The notes under the pieces are model-generated. The model made no database searches. It saw only the letters and a program-made list of their open reading frames with translations, and had not been told where the DNA came from. The translations under genes and the position numbers were made by a program. From Arthrobacter globiformis (GTDB lineage Bacteria; Actinomycetota; Actinomycetes; Actinomycetales; Micrococcaceae), in the NCBI RefSeq assembly GCF_003261175.1, contig NZ_QLNP01000017.1, forward strand, positions 89,829 to 153,828: DNA of 64,000 nt. The letters are read 5' to 3'. Shown here piece by piece: positions 43,490 to 52,175 of this stretch; positions within the stretch are counted from its first letter, which is position 1; every line of letters starts with the position of its first letter.

Positions 43490-43836
43490 GGCTTTCCTCG
43501 TTCTTTCAGTGCGAAGTGATCGTCTTATTCATCAGTATGAGCCTCGCTTCCCTTAAGATAAAGCGATCTTTCCTTAGCAATACACGTTAGAAATACCGAT
43601 CGTTCTGTATCTCGTTCGGACGCCCATTAACCACGCCGCCCAGGGCCCCGCGAGGGACGTGAGGACGCGTTGGGAGAATCCCTGCAGGACGTGACGAAGG
43701 GTCGAGGGAAATGCTGCAGGAACTGATAGAGCGTTGAAGACCCCAAACGCTCTCTCAGCTTCTGCAATCCCTCCGGCAACCCCCTCTCAGCTCTCGCCGC
43801 CAAAACCCCAACGCGTCCTCAGCTCTTGCCGCCAAA
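43490..43836. other. Intergenic region upstream of putA with a dyad and imperfect direct repeats
   Basis: No gene is seen. Near putA, AAGAT (43555-43559) / ATCTT (43566-43570) form a small dyad that could bind a regulator. From about 43737 to 43836 there are three related units containing CTCAGCT(C/T)(T/C)(C/T)GC and CCAAA(A)CC, about 31-45 nt apart. They end at the terminator of the permease gene. Confidence 0.4.
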
Positions 43837-43878
43837 CGACGAACCCTCCCGCACCGGGGGGTACGGGAGGGTTCGTCG
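43837..43878 (-). terminator. Terminator of the APC permease gene
   Basis: A perfect 15-bp stem CGACGAACCCTCCCG (43837-43851) / CGGGAGGGTTCGTCG (43864-43878) with a 12-nt loop lies 24 nt beyond the permease stop (43902) on the minus strand. Confidence 0.8.
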
Positions 43879-43901
43879 GATACGCGTCAGAGATGAGCGG
43901 G

Positions 43902-45362
43902 CTACACCTGCGTGTGCATCTCCACTGCCTCGTCATGCCGGGGGCTGTTCGGGTTCATCAGCGAGTGCCGCTTGCCGTAGCCGAAGTAAATCACCAGGCC
44001 GATCACGAGCCAGATGCCGAAGCGCAGCCAGGTCTCCCAGTGCAGCTGGAACATCAGGAAGGCGGAGGCCAGGACACCAAATGCGGGAACCACCGGCATC
44101 AGCGGCAGGCGGAAGGTCCGGGGTGCCTCCGGCTTGGTGTAGCGGAAGATAATCACGGACACGCACACCACCACGAATGCTGCGAGGATGCCGATGTTGG
44201 TGAGGTCGGCGACAGCCTTGATGGGGAATACACCGGCCAGCAGCGCCGAGGCGATGCCGCCGATCCAGGTCACGCGCTGCGGCGTACCGTGCCGGTCAGT
44301 CTTGGAGAACCAGCCGGGGAGAAGACCGTCGCGGCTCATGGAGAACCACACGCGGGTAACGCCGAGGAGGAACGTGAGCATCACGGTGAGGATGGAGAGC
44401 ACGGCGAAAACGGAGATGATGGTGGCGATGACGGGAAGGCCGACACCCTGGAACGCCGAGGCGAAGCCAGCGGCGGGATCGATGTCCTTGTAGTTCTGCA
44501 TGCCTGTGAGCACGAGGGTGGCGGCAACGTAGAGCAGCATGGCGATGATGAGGGAGAGGATGATGGCCTTGGGCATGTGCTTCTTGCCGTCGGTTGCCTC
44601 TTCGGCCGCGGTACTCATGGCGTCATACCCGAACACCGCGAAGAACACGGTTGCCGATCCTGCCAAGACCGGTCCGAAGCCGCTGGGCATGAACGGGTTG
44701 AAGTTCTCGGTGTTGATGTAGAAGACACCCAGCCCGATGATGAACAGGATCAGAACAACTTTGATGGCAACGGCAATCAGTTCAAACCGGCCGAAAGTCT
44801 TGGTGCCGCGGGAGAGGATCCAGGTCACCAGCAGGCAGACAAGGATGGCGGGAAGGTTGATGATGCCACCCTTCCCCTCGTCCGGCGTCGACGTCATCCA
44901 GACCGGCATATGAATTCCGATGCCGGAGAGGAAGGCGTCGAAGTAGCCCGAAATGCCGATGGCCACCACGGCTACGATGGCAATGTATTCCAGCAGCAGG
45001 TCCCAGCCGATGAACCAGCCGATGATTTCGCCCAGGGCCACGTAGCCGTAGGTGTACGCCGAGCCCGCACGCGGGATCATGCCCGCGAACTCTGCGTAGG
45101 AGAGCGCCGCGGCAGCTGAGGCCAGGCCGGCGATCAGGAAGGAAATGAGCACCGCAGGCCCGACGCCGGGCGTGTCAGCACTGCCGTGCGCCACAAGGCC
45201 GGCCAGCGAGAAGATGCCGACGCCGATGATGCCGCCGACGCCGATGGCGGTCAACTGCCACAGCCCCAGGGACTTAAAAAGCCCGCTGTGCTTGTTCTCT
45301 ACTTCGATGTCGTCAATGGGCTTGCGCCTCAAGATTGACTGCGATGGATCTGTTGTACTCAT
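43902..45362 (-). CDS. APC-family amino acid permease
   Basis: From ATG 45362 (AGGAGT 9 nt upstream) the protein has 486 residues and 12-13 hydrophobic helices. The first helix has GLWQLTAIGVGGIIGVGIFS, with the APC G-x-G-I-F substrate motif. Also visible are SYAEFAGMIPRAGSAYTYGY (the family P-R-A-G-S-A-Y motif) and FFAVFGYDAMSTAAEEATDG, the F-A-(F/Y)-x-G-(F/Y)-(D/E) region of cationic amino-acid transporter (CAT)-like APC proteins. It probably imports or exchanges amino acids across the cytoplasmic membrane. It is divergent from a LysR-type gene. Confidence 0.88.
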   Translation of the reverse strand: MSTTDPSQSILRRKPIDDIEVENKHSGLFKSLGLWQLTAIGVGGIIGVGIFSLAGLVAHGSADTPGVGPAVLISFLIAGLASAAAALSYAEFAGMIPRAGSAYTYGYVALGEIIGWFIGWDLLLEYIAIVAVVAIGISGYFDAFLSGIGIHMPVWMTSTPDEGKGGIINLPAILVCLLVTWILSRGTKTFGRFELIAVAIKVVLILFIIGLGVFYINTENFNPFMPSGFGPVLAGSATVFFAVFGYDAMSTAAEEATDGKKHMPKAIILSLIIAMLLYVAATLVLTGMQNYKDIDPAAGFASAFQGVGLPVIATIISVFAVLSILTVMLTFLLGVTRVWFSMSRDGLLPGWFSKTDRHGTPQRVTWIGGIASALLAGVFPIKAVADLTNIGILAAFVVVCVSVIIFRYTKPEAPRTFRLPLMPVVPAFGVLASAFLMFQLHWETWLRFGIWLVIGLVIYFGYGKRHSLMNPNSPRHDEAVEMHTQV

Positions 45363-45426
45363 CGGGACTCCTGCGTAGGTGCGGCCCCACCATTTCGCCC
45401 TGTGATGGGGGTAACTCAATCTGTTT

Positions 45427-45464
45427 AGTATGCAAGCACTGTTGCATTAGATAAAGTGCATACT
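45427..45464. promoter_or_regulatory. Nested inverted repeats in the permease/LysR divergent promoter
   Basis: Outer arms AGTATGCA (45427-45434) and TGCATACT (45457-45464) are perfect reverse complements. Inner arms GCACT (45436-45440) and AGTGC (45455-45459) are nested inside. The region lies between the permease ATG (45362) and the LysR ATG (45520), so it is a strong candidate operator for that regulator. Confidence 0.55.
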
Positions 45465-45519
45465 TCTAACCAGTATTCATTAGCCCAACTATTCATTTGT
45501 GCAAACCAAGGAACAGCCC

Positions 45520-46539
45520 ATGCTTGATGTCCGCCGGTTGAGGCTGCTCCGCGAGCTGAAGATCCGGGGCACGCTCGCCGAGGTAGCCGCAGCCCTGCAG
45601 TACAGTCCATCCTCAGTTTCCCAACAATTGGCCCTGCTTGAGAAGGAAGTGGGCGTGGAACTGTTGAGGAAAACAGGCCGCCGCGTGCAGCTGACCCCGC
45701 AGGCTGAGGTTCTGGTGGCGCATACAGCCCACTTGCTCGAAACCCTGGAGCAGGCCGAGGCGGACCTTGCCGCGTCCCTGACCACCGTCTCGGGTACCGT
45801 GCGGATCGCCGTCTTCCAGTCCGCGGCGCTGGCACTCATGCCGGATGCGCTGACCCGCCTTGCCGCGACCTATCCCGAGGTCCGGATCGAAATGACGCAG
45901 CGCGAGCCCGAGACGGCGCTGCATGAGACATGGGCCCGTGACTTCGACCTGGTCATCGCCGAGCAGTACCCCGGCCACGCCGCGCCCCGCTACCCCGAGC
46001 TGGACCGCGTCCGCCTCACGAGCGACGCCATCCGCCTCGCGGTGCCGCCGGCCGCCGAGGGCAGGGCTAAAGTCGACTCGCTCTCGGACACGGCCGAGAT
46101 GCCCTGGGTGATGGAACCGCGCGGCGCGGCCTCACGCCACTGGGCGGAACAGGCCTGCAGGAGTGCAGGCTTCGAGCCCGACGTCCGCTTTGAAACAGCA
46201 GACCTCCAGGCCCAGATCCGCCTGATCGAGTCGGGGAACGCCGTTGCCCTGATGCCGGATTTGGTGTGGACCGGCCGGGGCACAACGGCCCAACTGCTGG
46301 ACCTTCCCGGCAAGCCGCGGCGGACGGTCTTCACTTCCGTGCGGCGCTCCGGCGCGCAGCGGCCCGCCATCCTCGCGGCCCGCGAAATCCTTGCCTCCAC
46401 CGCCGCCTCCATTGCGGCCGCCCAGGAAATCGATACGGGAGCGGACGCCTCCGGCGCCCCGGCGGGAGCAGCAGCCGCAGCGGCAGAGGCAACAGCAGAA
46501 GGATCAGCAGCTGCCAGAAAAGGCGGAGAAGCGGTTTAG
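45520..46539 (+). CDS. LysR-family transcriptional regulator
   Basis: From ATG 45520 (AAGGAA upstream) it has 339 residues. The HTH is MLDVRRLRLLRELKIRGTLA, EVAAALQYSPSSVSQQLALL, and the effector domain contains VRIAVFQSAALALMPDALTR, DFDLVIAEQYPG and AVALMPDLVWTGRG. A low-complexity Ala/Gly-rich tail (SGAPAGAAAAAAEATAEGSA) ends the protein. It is divergent from the amino-acid permease and has a nested inverted repeat between them, so it likely controls the permease in response to an amino acid. The GTG at 45499 is a weaker start. Confidence 0.87.
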   Translation: MLDVRRLRLLRELKIRGTLAEVAAALQYSPSSVSQQLALLEKEVGVELLRKTGRRVQLTPQAEVLVAHTAHLLETLEQAEADLAASLTTVSGTVRIAVFQSAALALMPDALTRLAATYPEVRIEMTQREPETALHETWARDFDLVIAEQYPGHAAPRYPELDRVRLTSDAIRLAVPPAAEGRAKVDSLSDTAEMPWVMEPRGAASRHWAEQACRSAGFEPDVRFETADLQAQIRLIESGNAVALMPDLVWTGRGTTAQLLDLPGKPRRTVFTSVRRSGAQRPAILAAREILASTAASIAAAQEIDTGADASGAPAGAAAAAAEATAEGSAAARKGGEAV

Positions 46540-46595
46540 CAGATGTTCCCTGGCTCACAGCCAAGCGTTGACCCCGGCGTTAGACTGTTGTCGTT

Positions 46596-47024
46596 ATGAA
46601 TCGCACAATGTTTAAGTCCAAAATCCATCGGGCCACTGTCACGCACGCGGACCTGCACTACGTGGGTTCGGTCACCGTTGACCTTGACCTGCTCGATGCT
46701 GCCGACATCCTGCCCGGCGAACTCGTGGCCATTGTGGACGTAACCAACGGTGCCCGCCTCGAGACCTACACCATCGCCGGCGAGCGCGGTTCCGGCGTCA
46801 TCGGGATCAACGGCCCCGCAGCCCACCTGGTGCACGAGAACGACACCGTCATTCTGATCACGTACGCGCAGATGACAACCGACGAAGCCAAGGCCTACGA
46901 ACCCAAGGTTGTCCACGTGGACAAGGACAACCGCATCATCCAGTTGGGCAACGACCCGGCAGAAGGCCTCACCCCCGGTCTGCTGCGGCCGCCGTTCGCA
47001 CTCAACAACGCCGCGCTGAGCTAA
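46596..47024 (+). CDS. panD: Aspartate 1-decarboxylase (pyruvoyl enzyme proenzyme)
   Basis: This 142-residue PanD makes beta-alanine for pantothenate. It has [20 protein letters not shown] and the self-cleavage site Gly24-Ser25 in HYVGSVTVD, which creates the pyruvoyl group. [40 protein letters not shown] and [14 protein letters not shown] complete the family pattern. Length is normal. panB and panC are not in the window. The gene follows the LysR gene by 57 nt and its promoter region is short. Confidence 0.93.
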   Translation: MNRTMFKSKIHRATVTHADLHYVGSVTVDLDLLDAADILPGELVAIVDVTNGARLETYTIAGERGSGVIGINGPAAHLVHENDTVILITYAQMTTDEAKAYEPKVVHVDKDNRIIQLGNDPAEGLTPGLLRPPFALNNAALS

Positions 47025-47179
47025 GGCCGTCGCGGGCCGTCGGCCAGCACGGACCTTGCACAACAGCGAGATCCCTGCCACAAAGGTGACCCGCGGCTGA
47101 ATAAATCTGATTAGGCTGGGATGGTGGATGCCACCCCCTGCCCGAGCCTGCCCCTGGCGGCAACCCCGTCGGCAACCCC

Positions 47180-48106
47180 GTGCTAGGCGTCCTCGCAGGC
47201 TTTTTCGTGGTCTGGTCCATCATTCTGGTGGGCATGTTCGTGGGCAGGCGCAAAATCCTGGGCGAGAATGCCCGCCAGGTCCTGAGCGGGCTTACCTTCT
47301 TCGTCGCCAGCCCCGCGCTGCTCTTCGAGACGCTGAGCAGGGCAAGCCTGCGTGAAGTTTTCGCCGCCCCGCTCCTCGTTGCAGCAGTTGGCGCCGCCAC
47401 CACCGCCGCGCTGTTCTTTGTCATCGTCAGGTTCCTGCTCAAGCGCACCGTCCCCGAATCGCTGATGTCGTCCATGAGCGCCTCGCTGGCGAACTCCGCC
47501 AACCTTGGCATCCCGATTGCCGTGTACGTACTCGGCGATGCCAGCCACGTCGCTCCCCTGCTGATCTTCCAGCTGGCGTTTTTCACGCCGATGTTCCTCA
47601 TGGCCCTGGATGCCACCACCAGCTCGCACCGCACCACGCCGCTGCGGTTCGTCATGCTGATCCTGAAAAACCCCATGATTGTGGGTTCGGCCCTTGGGCT
47701 GCTGGTCGCCGGAACGGGATGGCAGCTCCCGCCGCTGCTCCTGGAACCGATCCATCTGATCGGCGGCGCCGCAATTCCGGCCATGCTGATGGCCTTCGGC
47801 ATGAGCCTGAACGGGTCAAAGCCGCTGCAGGCAGCCGCCGGCCGGAGAACCGATGCCCTGCTGGCCAGCGGCTTCAAGCTCTTCGTGCACCCGGCCATCG
47901 CGTATCTCTTTGCCCGCTTCGCCCTCGGGCTGGACGGCCCGGCGCTGTTTGCCGTCGTGGTCACATCTGCCCTGCCCACCGCGCAAAATGTTTTCGTCGC
48001 CGCGAGCCGGTACAAAGCCGGGCTCACGGTCGCGAAGGACACCGTCCTGATCACCACGATCGTGGCCGTGCCTGCGATGATCGGTGTGGCCCTGCTTCTG
48101 GCATAA
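47180..48106 (+). CDS. AEC-family (auxin-efflux-carrier-type) permease
   Basis: This 308-residue membrane protein has about 10 hydrophobic helices. It has VWSIILVGMFVGRRKIL, VLSGLTFFVASPALLFETL, SLANSANLGIPIAVYVLGD (the N-x-G-x-P-I motif of the AEC family), GAAIPAMLMAFGMSLNG and a closing LPTAQNVFVAASRYKAG. Bacterial AEC proteins move malonate, malate or similar small carboxylates. The substrate is unknown. GTG 47180 is the likely start. It is followed by a sarcosine-oxidase-like gene 52 nt later on the same strand. Confidence 0.83.
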   Translation: MLGVLAGFFVVWSIILVGMFVGRRKILGENARQVLSGLTFFVASPALLFETLSRASLREVFAAPLLVAAVGAATTAALFFVIVRFLLKRTVPESLMSSMSASLANSANLGIPIAVYVLGDASHVAPLLIFQLAFFTPMFLMALDATTSSHRTTPLRFVMLILKNPMIVGSALGLLVAGTGWQLPPLLLEPIHLIGGAAIPAMLMAFGMSLNGSKPLQAAAGRRTDALLASGFKLFVHPAIAYLFARFALGLDGPALFAVVVTSALPTAQNVFVAASRYKAGLTVAKDTVLITTIVAVPAMIGVALLLA

Positions 48107-48158
48107 CTGCCGCCGCGTCCCCGACCGCTCCGCCGCTGCCGCCCGAACTGGAGGAACA

Positions 48159-49280
48159 TTGAACACCACCCTGGACACCGTGATCATCGGAGGCGGAGCC
48201 ATGGGTTCCGCTGCCGCCTGGGCGCTGGCCGACCGCGGGCGTGAAGTGACCCTGCTGGAGCAGTTCACGCCCGGCCACCTCAAAGGTGCATCGCACGGCG
48301 CTACACGGAACCTGAGCCTCGCCTACGCCGAGCCCGAGTACGTCGCCATGCTGGCCGAAACACTGAAGCTGTGGGCCGAGCTCGAAGACGCGAGCGGCGA
48401 ACGGCTGCTGGCGCGCACCGGCGTCGTCAACCACGGCCCCGACCCGCGCCTCGGCGAGATCCACGCAGCACTGAACAACGCAGGCCTCCGGGCGGACTTC
48501 GTTCCGCTCGCTGAAGCCGGCGAGCGCTGGAGCGGCATCCGCTTCGACCAGCAGGTTCTCCACATGCCCGACGGCGGCCAGCTCAATCCCGAGGCTGCCC
48601 TTCCGGCGTTCCAGCGGCTCGCGGCCCGGAACGGCGCAGCCATCCGGCACGGCGTGGCGGTTGTGGGGCTGGAAATACTCGACGGCGGCGTCCGGCTGAC
48701 CGTGGACGACGGCGGGCGGACGGAGGTGCTCACCGCCCGGCAGGCGGTGGTCACCGCGGGCGGCTGGACCTCCAAGCTGCTGGCAGGATCGATCGCCACG
48801 CCGCGCCTGACCGTCACGCAGGAGCAGCCGGCCCACTTCGGCATCACCGACGACGGCGCCATCTGGCCGGGCTTCAACCACTTCCCCGGCGAGGGCGGGG
48901 ACTACGCGGGCTTCTACTCCCCCGTCTACGGCATGCTGACCCCCGGCGAGGGCGTTAAGGCGGGCTGGCACGGAGTGGGCCCTGTGGTGGACCCGGACCG
49001 GAGGTCCTACCTTCCCGAGCCGCGCCAGCGCGCAGCGCTGCAGCAGTATGCGAGGGACTGGCTACCCGGCGTGGACGCCGACGCGATGACCGACATCAGC
49101 TGCACCTACACCACCGCCCCGGACCACAACTTCGTGCTGGACCGGATCGGACCCGTGGTCATCGGGGCGGGCTTCGCCGGCCACGGCTTCAAGTTCACGC
49201 CGGTGGTGGGCCGGATCCTGGCCGACCTCGCCACCGGAGAGGGCCCCGCACCATCGATCTTCGCCGCCTCCCGAGGCTAA
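48159..49280 (+). CDS. Monomeric sarcosine oxidase / N-methyltryptophan oxidase-like flavoenzyme
   Basis: Starting at TTG 48159 (GGAGGAAC just upstream), this 373-residue protein opens with the FAD-binding TVIIGGGAMGSAAAWALADRG and the RNLSLAYAEPEY region. C315 in DISCTYTTAPDHNFVLD matches the cysteine that covalently binds FAD in monomeric sarcosine oxidase. PVVIGAGFAGHGFKFTPVVG is the C-terminal FAD contact. The family oxidises N-methyl amino acids to the amine, formaldehyde and H2O2. The exact substrate is uncertain. The adjacent AEC permease may supply a substrate (inference from location). It ends 14 nt before the convergent trehalase-like gene. Confidence 0.85.
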   Translation: MNTTLDTVIIGGGAMGSAAAWALADRGREVTLLEQFTPGHLKGASHGATRNLSLAYAEPEYVAMLAETLKLWAELEDASGERLLARTGVVNHGPDPRLGEIHAALNNAGLRADFVPLAEAGERWSGIRFDQQVLHMPDGGQLNPEAALPAFQRLAARNGAAIRHGVAVVGLEILDGGVRLTVDDGGRTEVLTARQAVVTAGGWTSKLLAGSIATPRLTVTQEQPAHFGITDDGAIWPGFNHFPGEGGDYAGFYSPVYGMLTPGEGVKAGWHGVGPVVDPDRRSYLPEPRQRAALQQYARDWLPGVDADAMTDISCTYTTAPDHNFVLDRIGPVVIGAGFAGHGFKFTPVVGRILADLATGEGPAPSIFAASRG

Positions 49281-49294
49281 GAATCCGCCCCCGA

Positions 49295-51952
49295 CTAACC
49301 GCGCTGGTGCCGGTCCAGGAGCCGGGCGCAGCGGATGAACCCGAGGTGTGAGTACGCCTGCGGGTGGTTCCCGAGGTGCGTCTCGGTGCCAGGGTCGTAC
49401 TCCTCCGGGAGCAGCCCGGTGGGTCCGAACAGATTCACCAGCTGGTCGAAGAGGTCCCAGGCGTCGGCGATCCGGCCTACCGCTACGTACGCCTCGATCA
49501 GCCAGGTGGTGCAGATGTGGAAGCCGCCCTCCAGCCCCGGCAGGCCGTCGTCGTACTTGTACCTGAAGACCGTGGGTCCCACCCGCAGTTCCCTCTCCAC
49601 TGCCGTGACGGTGTCCAGGAACCGCTGGTCGCCGACATCGAGCAGGCCGGACAGCCCTATGTGCAGGACCGCGGCGTCAAGGTCGGGGCTGTCGTAGGCG
49701 ACGGTGTAGGACGCCGCACCGTCGTCCCAGCCCTCGCGGAGCACCTCGTCCCGGATGGTGGCGGCGGTCTCCGCCCAGGCAGGCTCCGGGCTGCGGCCGT
49801 GGCGGGCTGCGGCGCGGAGGGCCCGGTCCAGCGTGACCCAGCACATCACCTTGGTGTAGACGTGGTGCCTCGGTGCGCGGCGCGCCTCCCAGATGCCGTG
49901 GTCGGCCTCATGCCACCGCGCCAGCACGGCACTGGCCATCTGGACCAGCAGCTCCCAGTGCCCGTCTGCCAGCGATCCCCGGGACTCACTCAGCCCGTGG
50001 ATGAGCTCGGCGATCGGGCCGAAGACGTCCAGCTGGACCTGGTGGTCCGCTGCGTTGCCGATCCGCACTGGACGCGATCCGGCGTAACCGGGCAGGCTCT
50101 CGATGATGGCTTCCGTGGACAGCGGCGCGCCGGTCACGGAATACAGCGGATGCAGCCACTCCGGGCCCGGAGCGTTCGCCAGGATGCCGGTCAGCCACCT
50201 GAGGAAACCGTCGGCCTCCGCCGTTGACCCCAAGTCCACCAGCGCGTTGACGGTCATGGAGCCGTCACGCAGCCAGCAGTACCGATAATCCCAGTTTCGG
50301 GTTCCCCCGATGCCCTCCGGGAGGGACGTGGTGGGGGCCGCAAGTACTGCTCCGGTCGGTTCATGGACCAGGGCCCGCAGCACCAGGGCCGAGCGCCGCA
50401 CCAGGGATGGCTTGACGGAGGGCAGAGTCAGGGCCTGCACCCAGCGTCGGGAATGAAGGGCGACGGCGGCCCGGCGGTCCGCTTCGTCCGTCGCCGCTTG
50501 GTCCGTCCCCGCCATGTCCCGCCAGGAAGGGTGCTGTGGTTCCGTATCGCCGCACCGGAGGTTGAGGACTATCGGTCCGTGCTGCAAGTTGACTTCGGCG
50601 GTGGCCGTCGCGTGCCGCCCGTCAGATGTGATGGCGAAGCTTATGTCCGGCGCCAGCAGGATGATGGGGTCGGACGTGCCGACGACGTGGAGCTCACCGC
50701 CGCGGGCTTCCATGCTGAACGGCGCGTTGGCGTAATCCGGCCGGGGTGCGAACACGATCCGCGCCGCCCCGGCCCCGGACAGTACCCGGACGAGGCTGGT
50801 GATGCCTTCCGGGGCGGGCTCAAGGTAATCCGTCACGGTCACATCCGCCCACCGTGTTTCCACGATCATGGTGCTGTCCACGTAGCGCTGCCCGAGCACC
50901 CGAGACGCTTTGACCGGTTCCACGGAGAAGTGCCCGGCGGCGTCACCGCCGAGGATATGGGCGAACAGCGAGCCCGAGTCCGGCAAAGGATGGCTCATCC
51001 AGCAAATCTTGGCCTCGGGTGTCACCAGTGCAGTGGAGGAGCCATTCCCGATCATGGAATGCCGTTCCAGGCCGACGGCGTCCTCACCGAAAAGCCATGC
51101 ACGCCGCAGCTCAAAGAGGATTCCCAATACCCTCGCGAACGATTCCGGATCCTTTAGCCGGTGTTTGGCCGAGGTGGGCAGGTCCCCCACCCACAGCCCC
51201 ATGTCCGGGCCACGAAGCGTGGCCATGGCCAGTTCATCGCTAGTGGCATCACCCGCATACAGCGCGGCGCTCGCGCCCAGGCGAGCGCGCAGGTGGTCCA
51301 GGGCATCGGCTTTGGCCGGTTGCACGACGGACAGGTCCAGGACGGATCCATCCACAATGAAGAACAGCCCGAGCGCGCGCGCCACTTCCTCTGCCTTCCC
51401 GGCACACTTGGCCACGACATCCGGGGCGGCGGACCTGGTGTGGACCGAGACCGCCACGGGCTTCCGTTCGATACTGATTCCCTTGTACGCGCCCACCGCT
51501 TCGAGCAGTGCCTGGTTGGCCTGCTGCAGGACCGACTCGGTGGCCAGGGACAGTCCGTGGGCGAAGCCCATGTCGAACTCCGCCCCGTGCGAACCCACCA
51601 GGTGGACCTCGGCAGGAAGCCTGGAAACTGCAGCCAGGTCACGCAGAGACCGTCCAGAGATAACGGCGGCATGAGTGTTGGGCAGGGCTGCCAGGGCCCT
51701 GAGTGCAATGGCAGCGCTGCCCAGCGGCAGCGTTTCTGTCGATATGCCTTCGGCGGCACAGAGGGTTCCGCCGTAATTGCAGGCGACCAGCAGCCCCGGC
51801 GTACGGGCCAGAATCTTCAGCTCACCGAGCAGCTGGGGTGTGAGCCCGTCATCGGCGGCATCTGACTGGACGAACGCCCGCAGCAGGCCCAGAGGAAGCG
51901 ATTTGGTCAGCAGTGCGGAATCGGCCACCGTCTGGTTGAGCGGAGTGGGCAT
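49295..51952 (-). CDS. Degenerate trehalose-phosphatase (OtsB-like) domain fused to GH15 trehalase/glucoamylase
   Basis: From ATG 51952 (AAGGAT 8 nt upstream) it has 885 residues. Residues 50-260 are an OtsB/HAD-like domain (VISGRSLRDLAAVSRLPAEV, HLVGSHGAEFDMGF), but its nucleophile motif reads N59-Y60-G61-G62-T63 instead of D-x-D-G-T. The last motif is GDATSDE in place of G-D-D-x-T-D-E. The phosphatase site is therefore probably dead. The C-terminal 590 residues are GH15: GGTRNWDYRYCWLRDGSM, GIWEARRAPRHHVYTKVMCW with the candidate catalytic glutamate, and GLLPEEYDPGTETHLGNHPQ with the base. GH15 members split trehalose or alpha-glucans. The dead domain may bind trehalose phosphate. It is a cytoplasmic protein with no signal peptide. 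Confidence 0.82.
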   Translation of the reverse strand: MPTPLNQTVADSALLTKSLPLGLLRAFVQSDAADDGLTPQLLGELKILARTPGLLVACNYGGTLCAAEGISTETLPLGSAAIALRALAALPNTHAAVISGRSLRDLAAVSRLPAEVHLVGSHGAEFDMGFAHGLSLATESVLQQANQALLEAVGAYKGISIERKPVAVSVHTRSAAPDVVAKCAGKAEEVARALGLFFIVDGSVLDLSVVQPAKADALDHLRARLGASAALYAGDATSDELAMATLRGPDMGLWVGDLPTSAKHRLKDPESFARVLGILFELRRAWLFGEDAVGLERHSMIGNGSSTALVTPEAKICWMSHPLPDSGSLFAHILGGDAAGHFSVEPVKASRVLGQRYVDSTMIVETRWADVTVTDYLEPAPEGITSLVRVLSGAGAARIVFAPRPDYANAPFSMEARGGELHVVGTSDPIILLAPDISFAITSDGRHATATAEVNLQHGPIVLNLRCGDTEPQHPSWRDMAGTDQAATDEADRRAAVALHSRRWVQALTLPSVKPSLVRRSALVLRALVHEPTGAVLAAPTTSLPEGIGGTRNWDYRYCWLRDGSMTVNALVDLGSTAEADGFLRWLTGILANAPGPEWLHPLYSVTGAPLSTEAIIESLPGYAGSRPVRIGNAADHQVQLDVFGPIAELIHGLSESRGSLADGHWELLVQMASAVLARWHEADHGIWEARRAPRHHVYTKVMCWVTLDRALRAAARHGRSPEPAWAETAATIRDEVLREGWDDGAASYTVAYDSPDLDAAVLHIGLSGLLDVGDQRFLDTVTAVERELRVGPTVFRYKYDDGLPGLEGGFHICTTWLIEAYVAVGRIADAWDLFDQLVNLFGPTGLLPEEYDPGTETHLGNHPQAYSHLGFIRCARLLDRHQRG

Positions 51953-52104
51953 GCGTGGCAATCCTTCGGATCATCCCCAGTCGGTCTTGGACACCTCCAG
52001 TGTCCAGCCCGGCCATTTCCTCTGGATATCCCGGTTATTGCGTTCGTGTAACTTCACTTCGGGTCACGTGATGATGCTGGCAGGTGAACTCCGGCGGGCC
52101 GCAC

Positions 52105-52150
52105 CAAAAGGCCCGCCATGCTACGTAGACCGTGAGCCCGGCGGGCTTTC
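52105..52150 (-). terminator. Terminator downstream of the beta-helix gene
   Basis: On the minus strand, AAAGCCCGCCGGG and the reversed CGGGCCTTTTGG form a stem (GGCGGGC / GCCCGCC) with a loop of about 22 nt. It is followed by CTTTTGG, 26 bases beyond the stop at 52176. Confidence 0.6.
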
Positions 52151-52175
52151 TGCTGCGGCGCCGCAGGCGCCGGAA

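Noticed and set aside
41171-43519. Long plus-strand open frame opposite putA
   Set aside because: It mirrors the codon pattern of putA, has low-complexity Gly/Val/Gln-rich composition and no domain.
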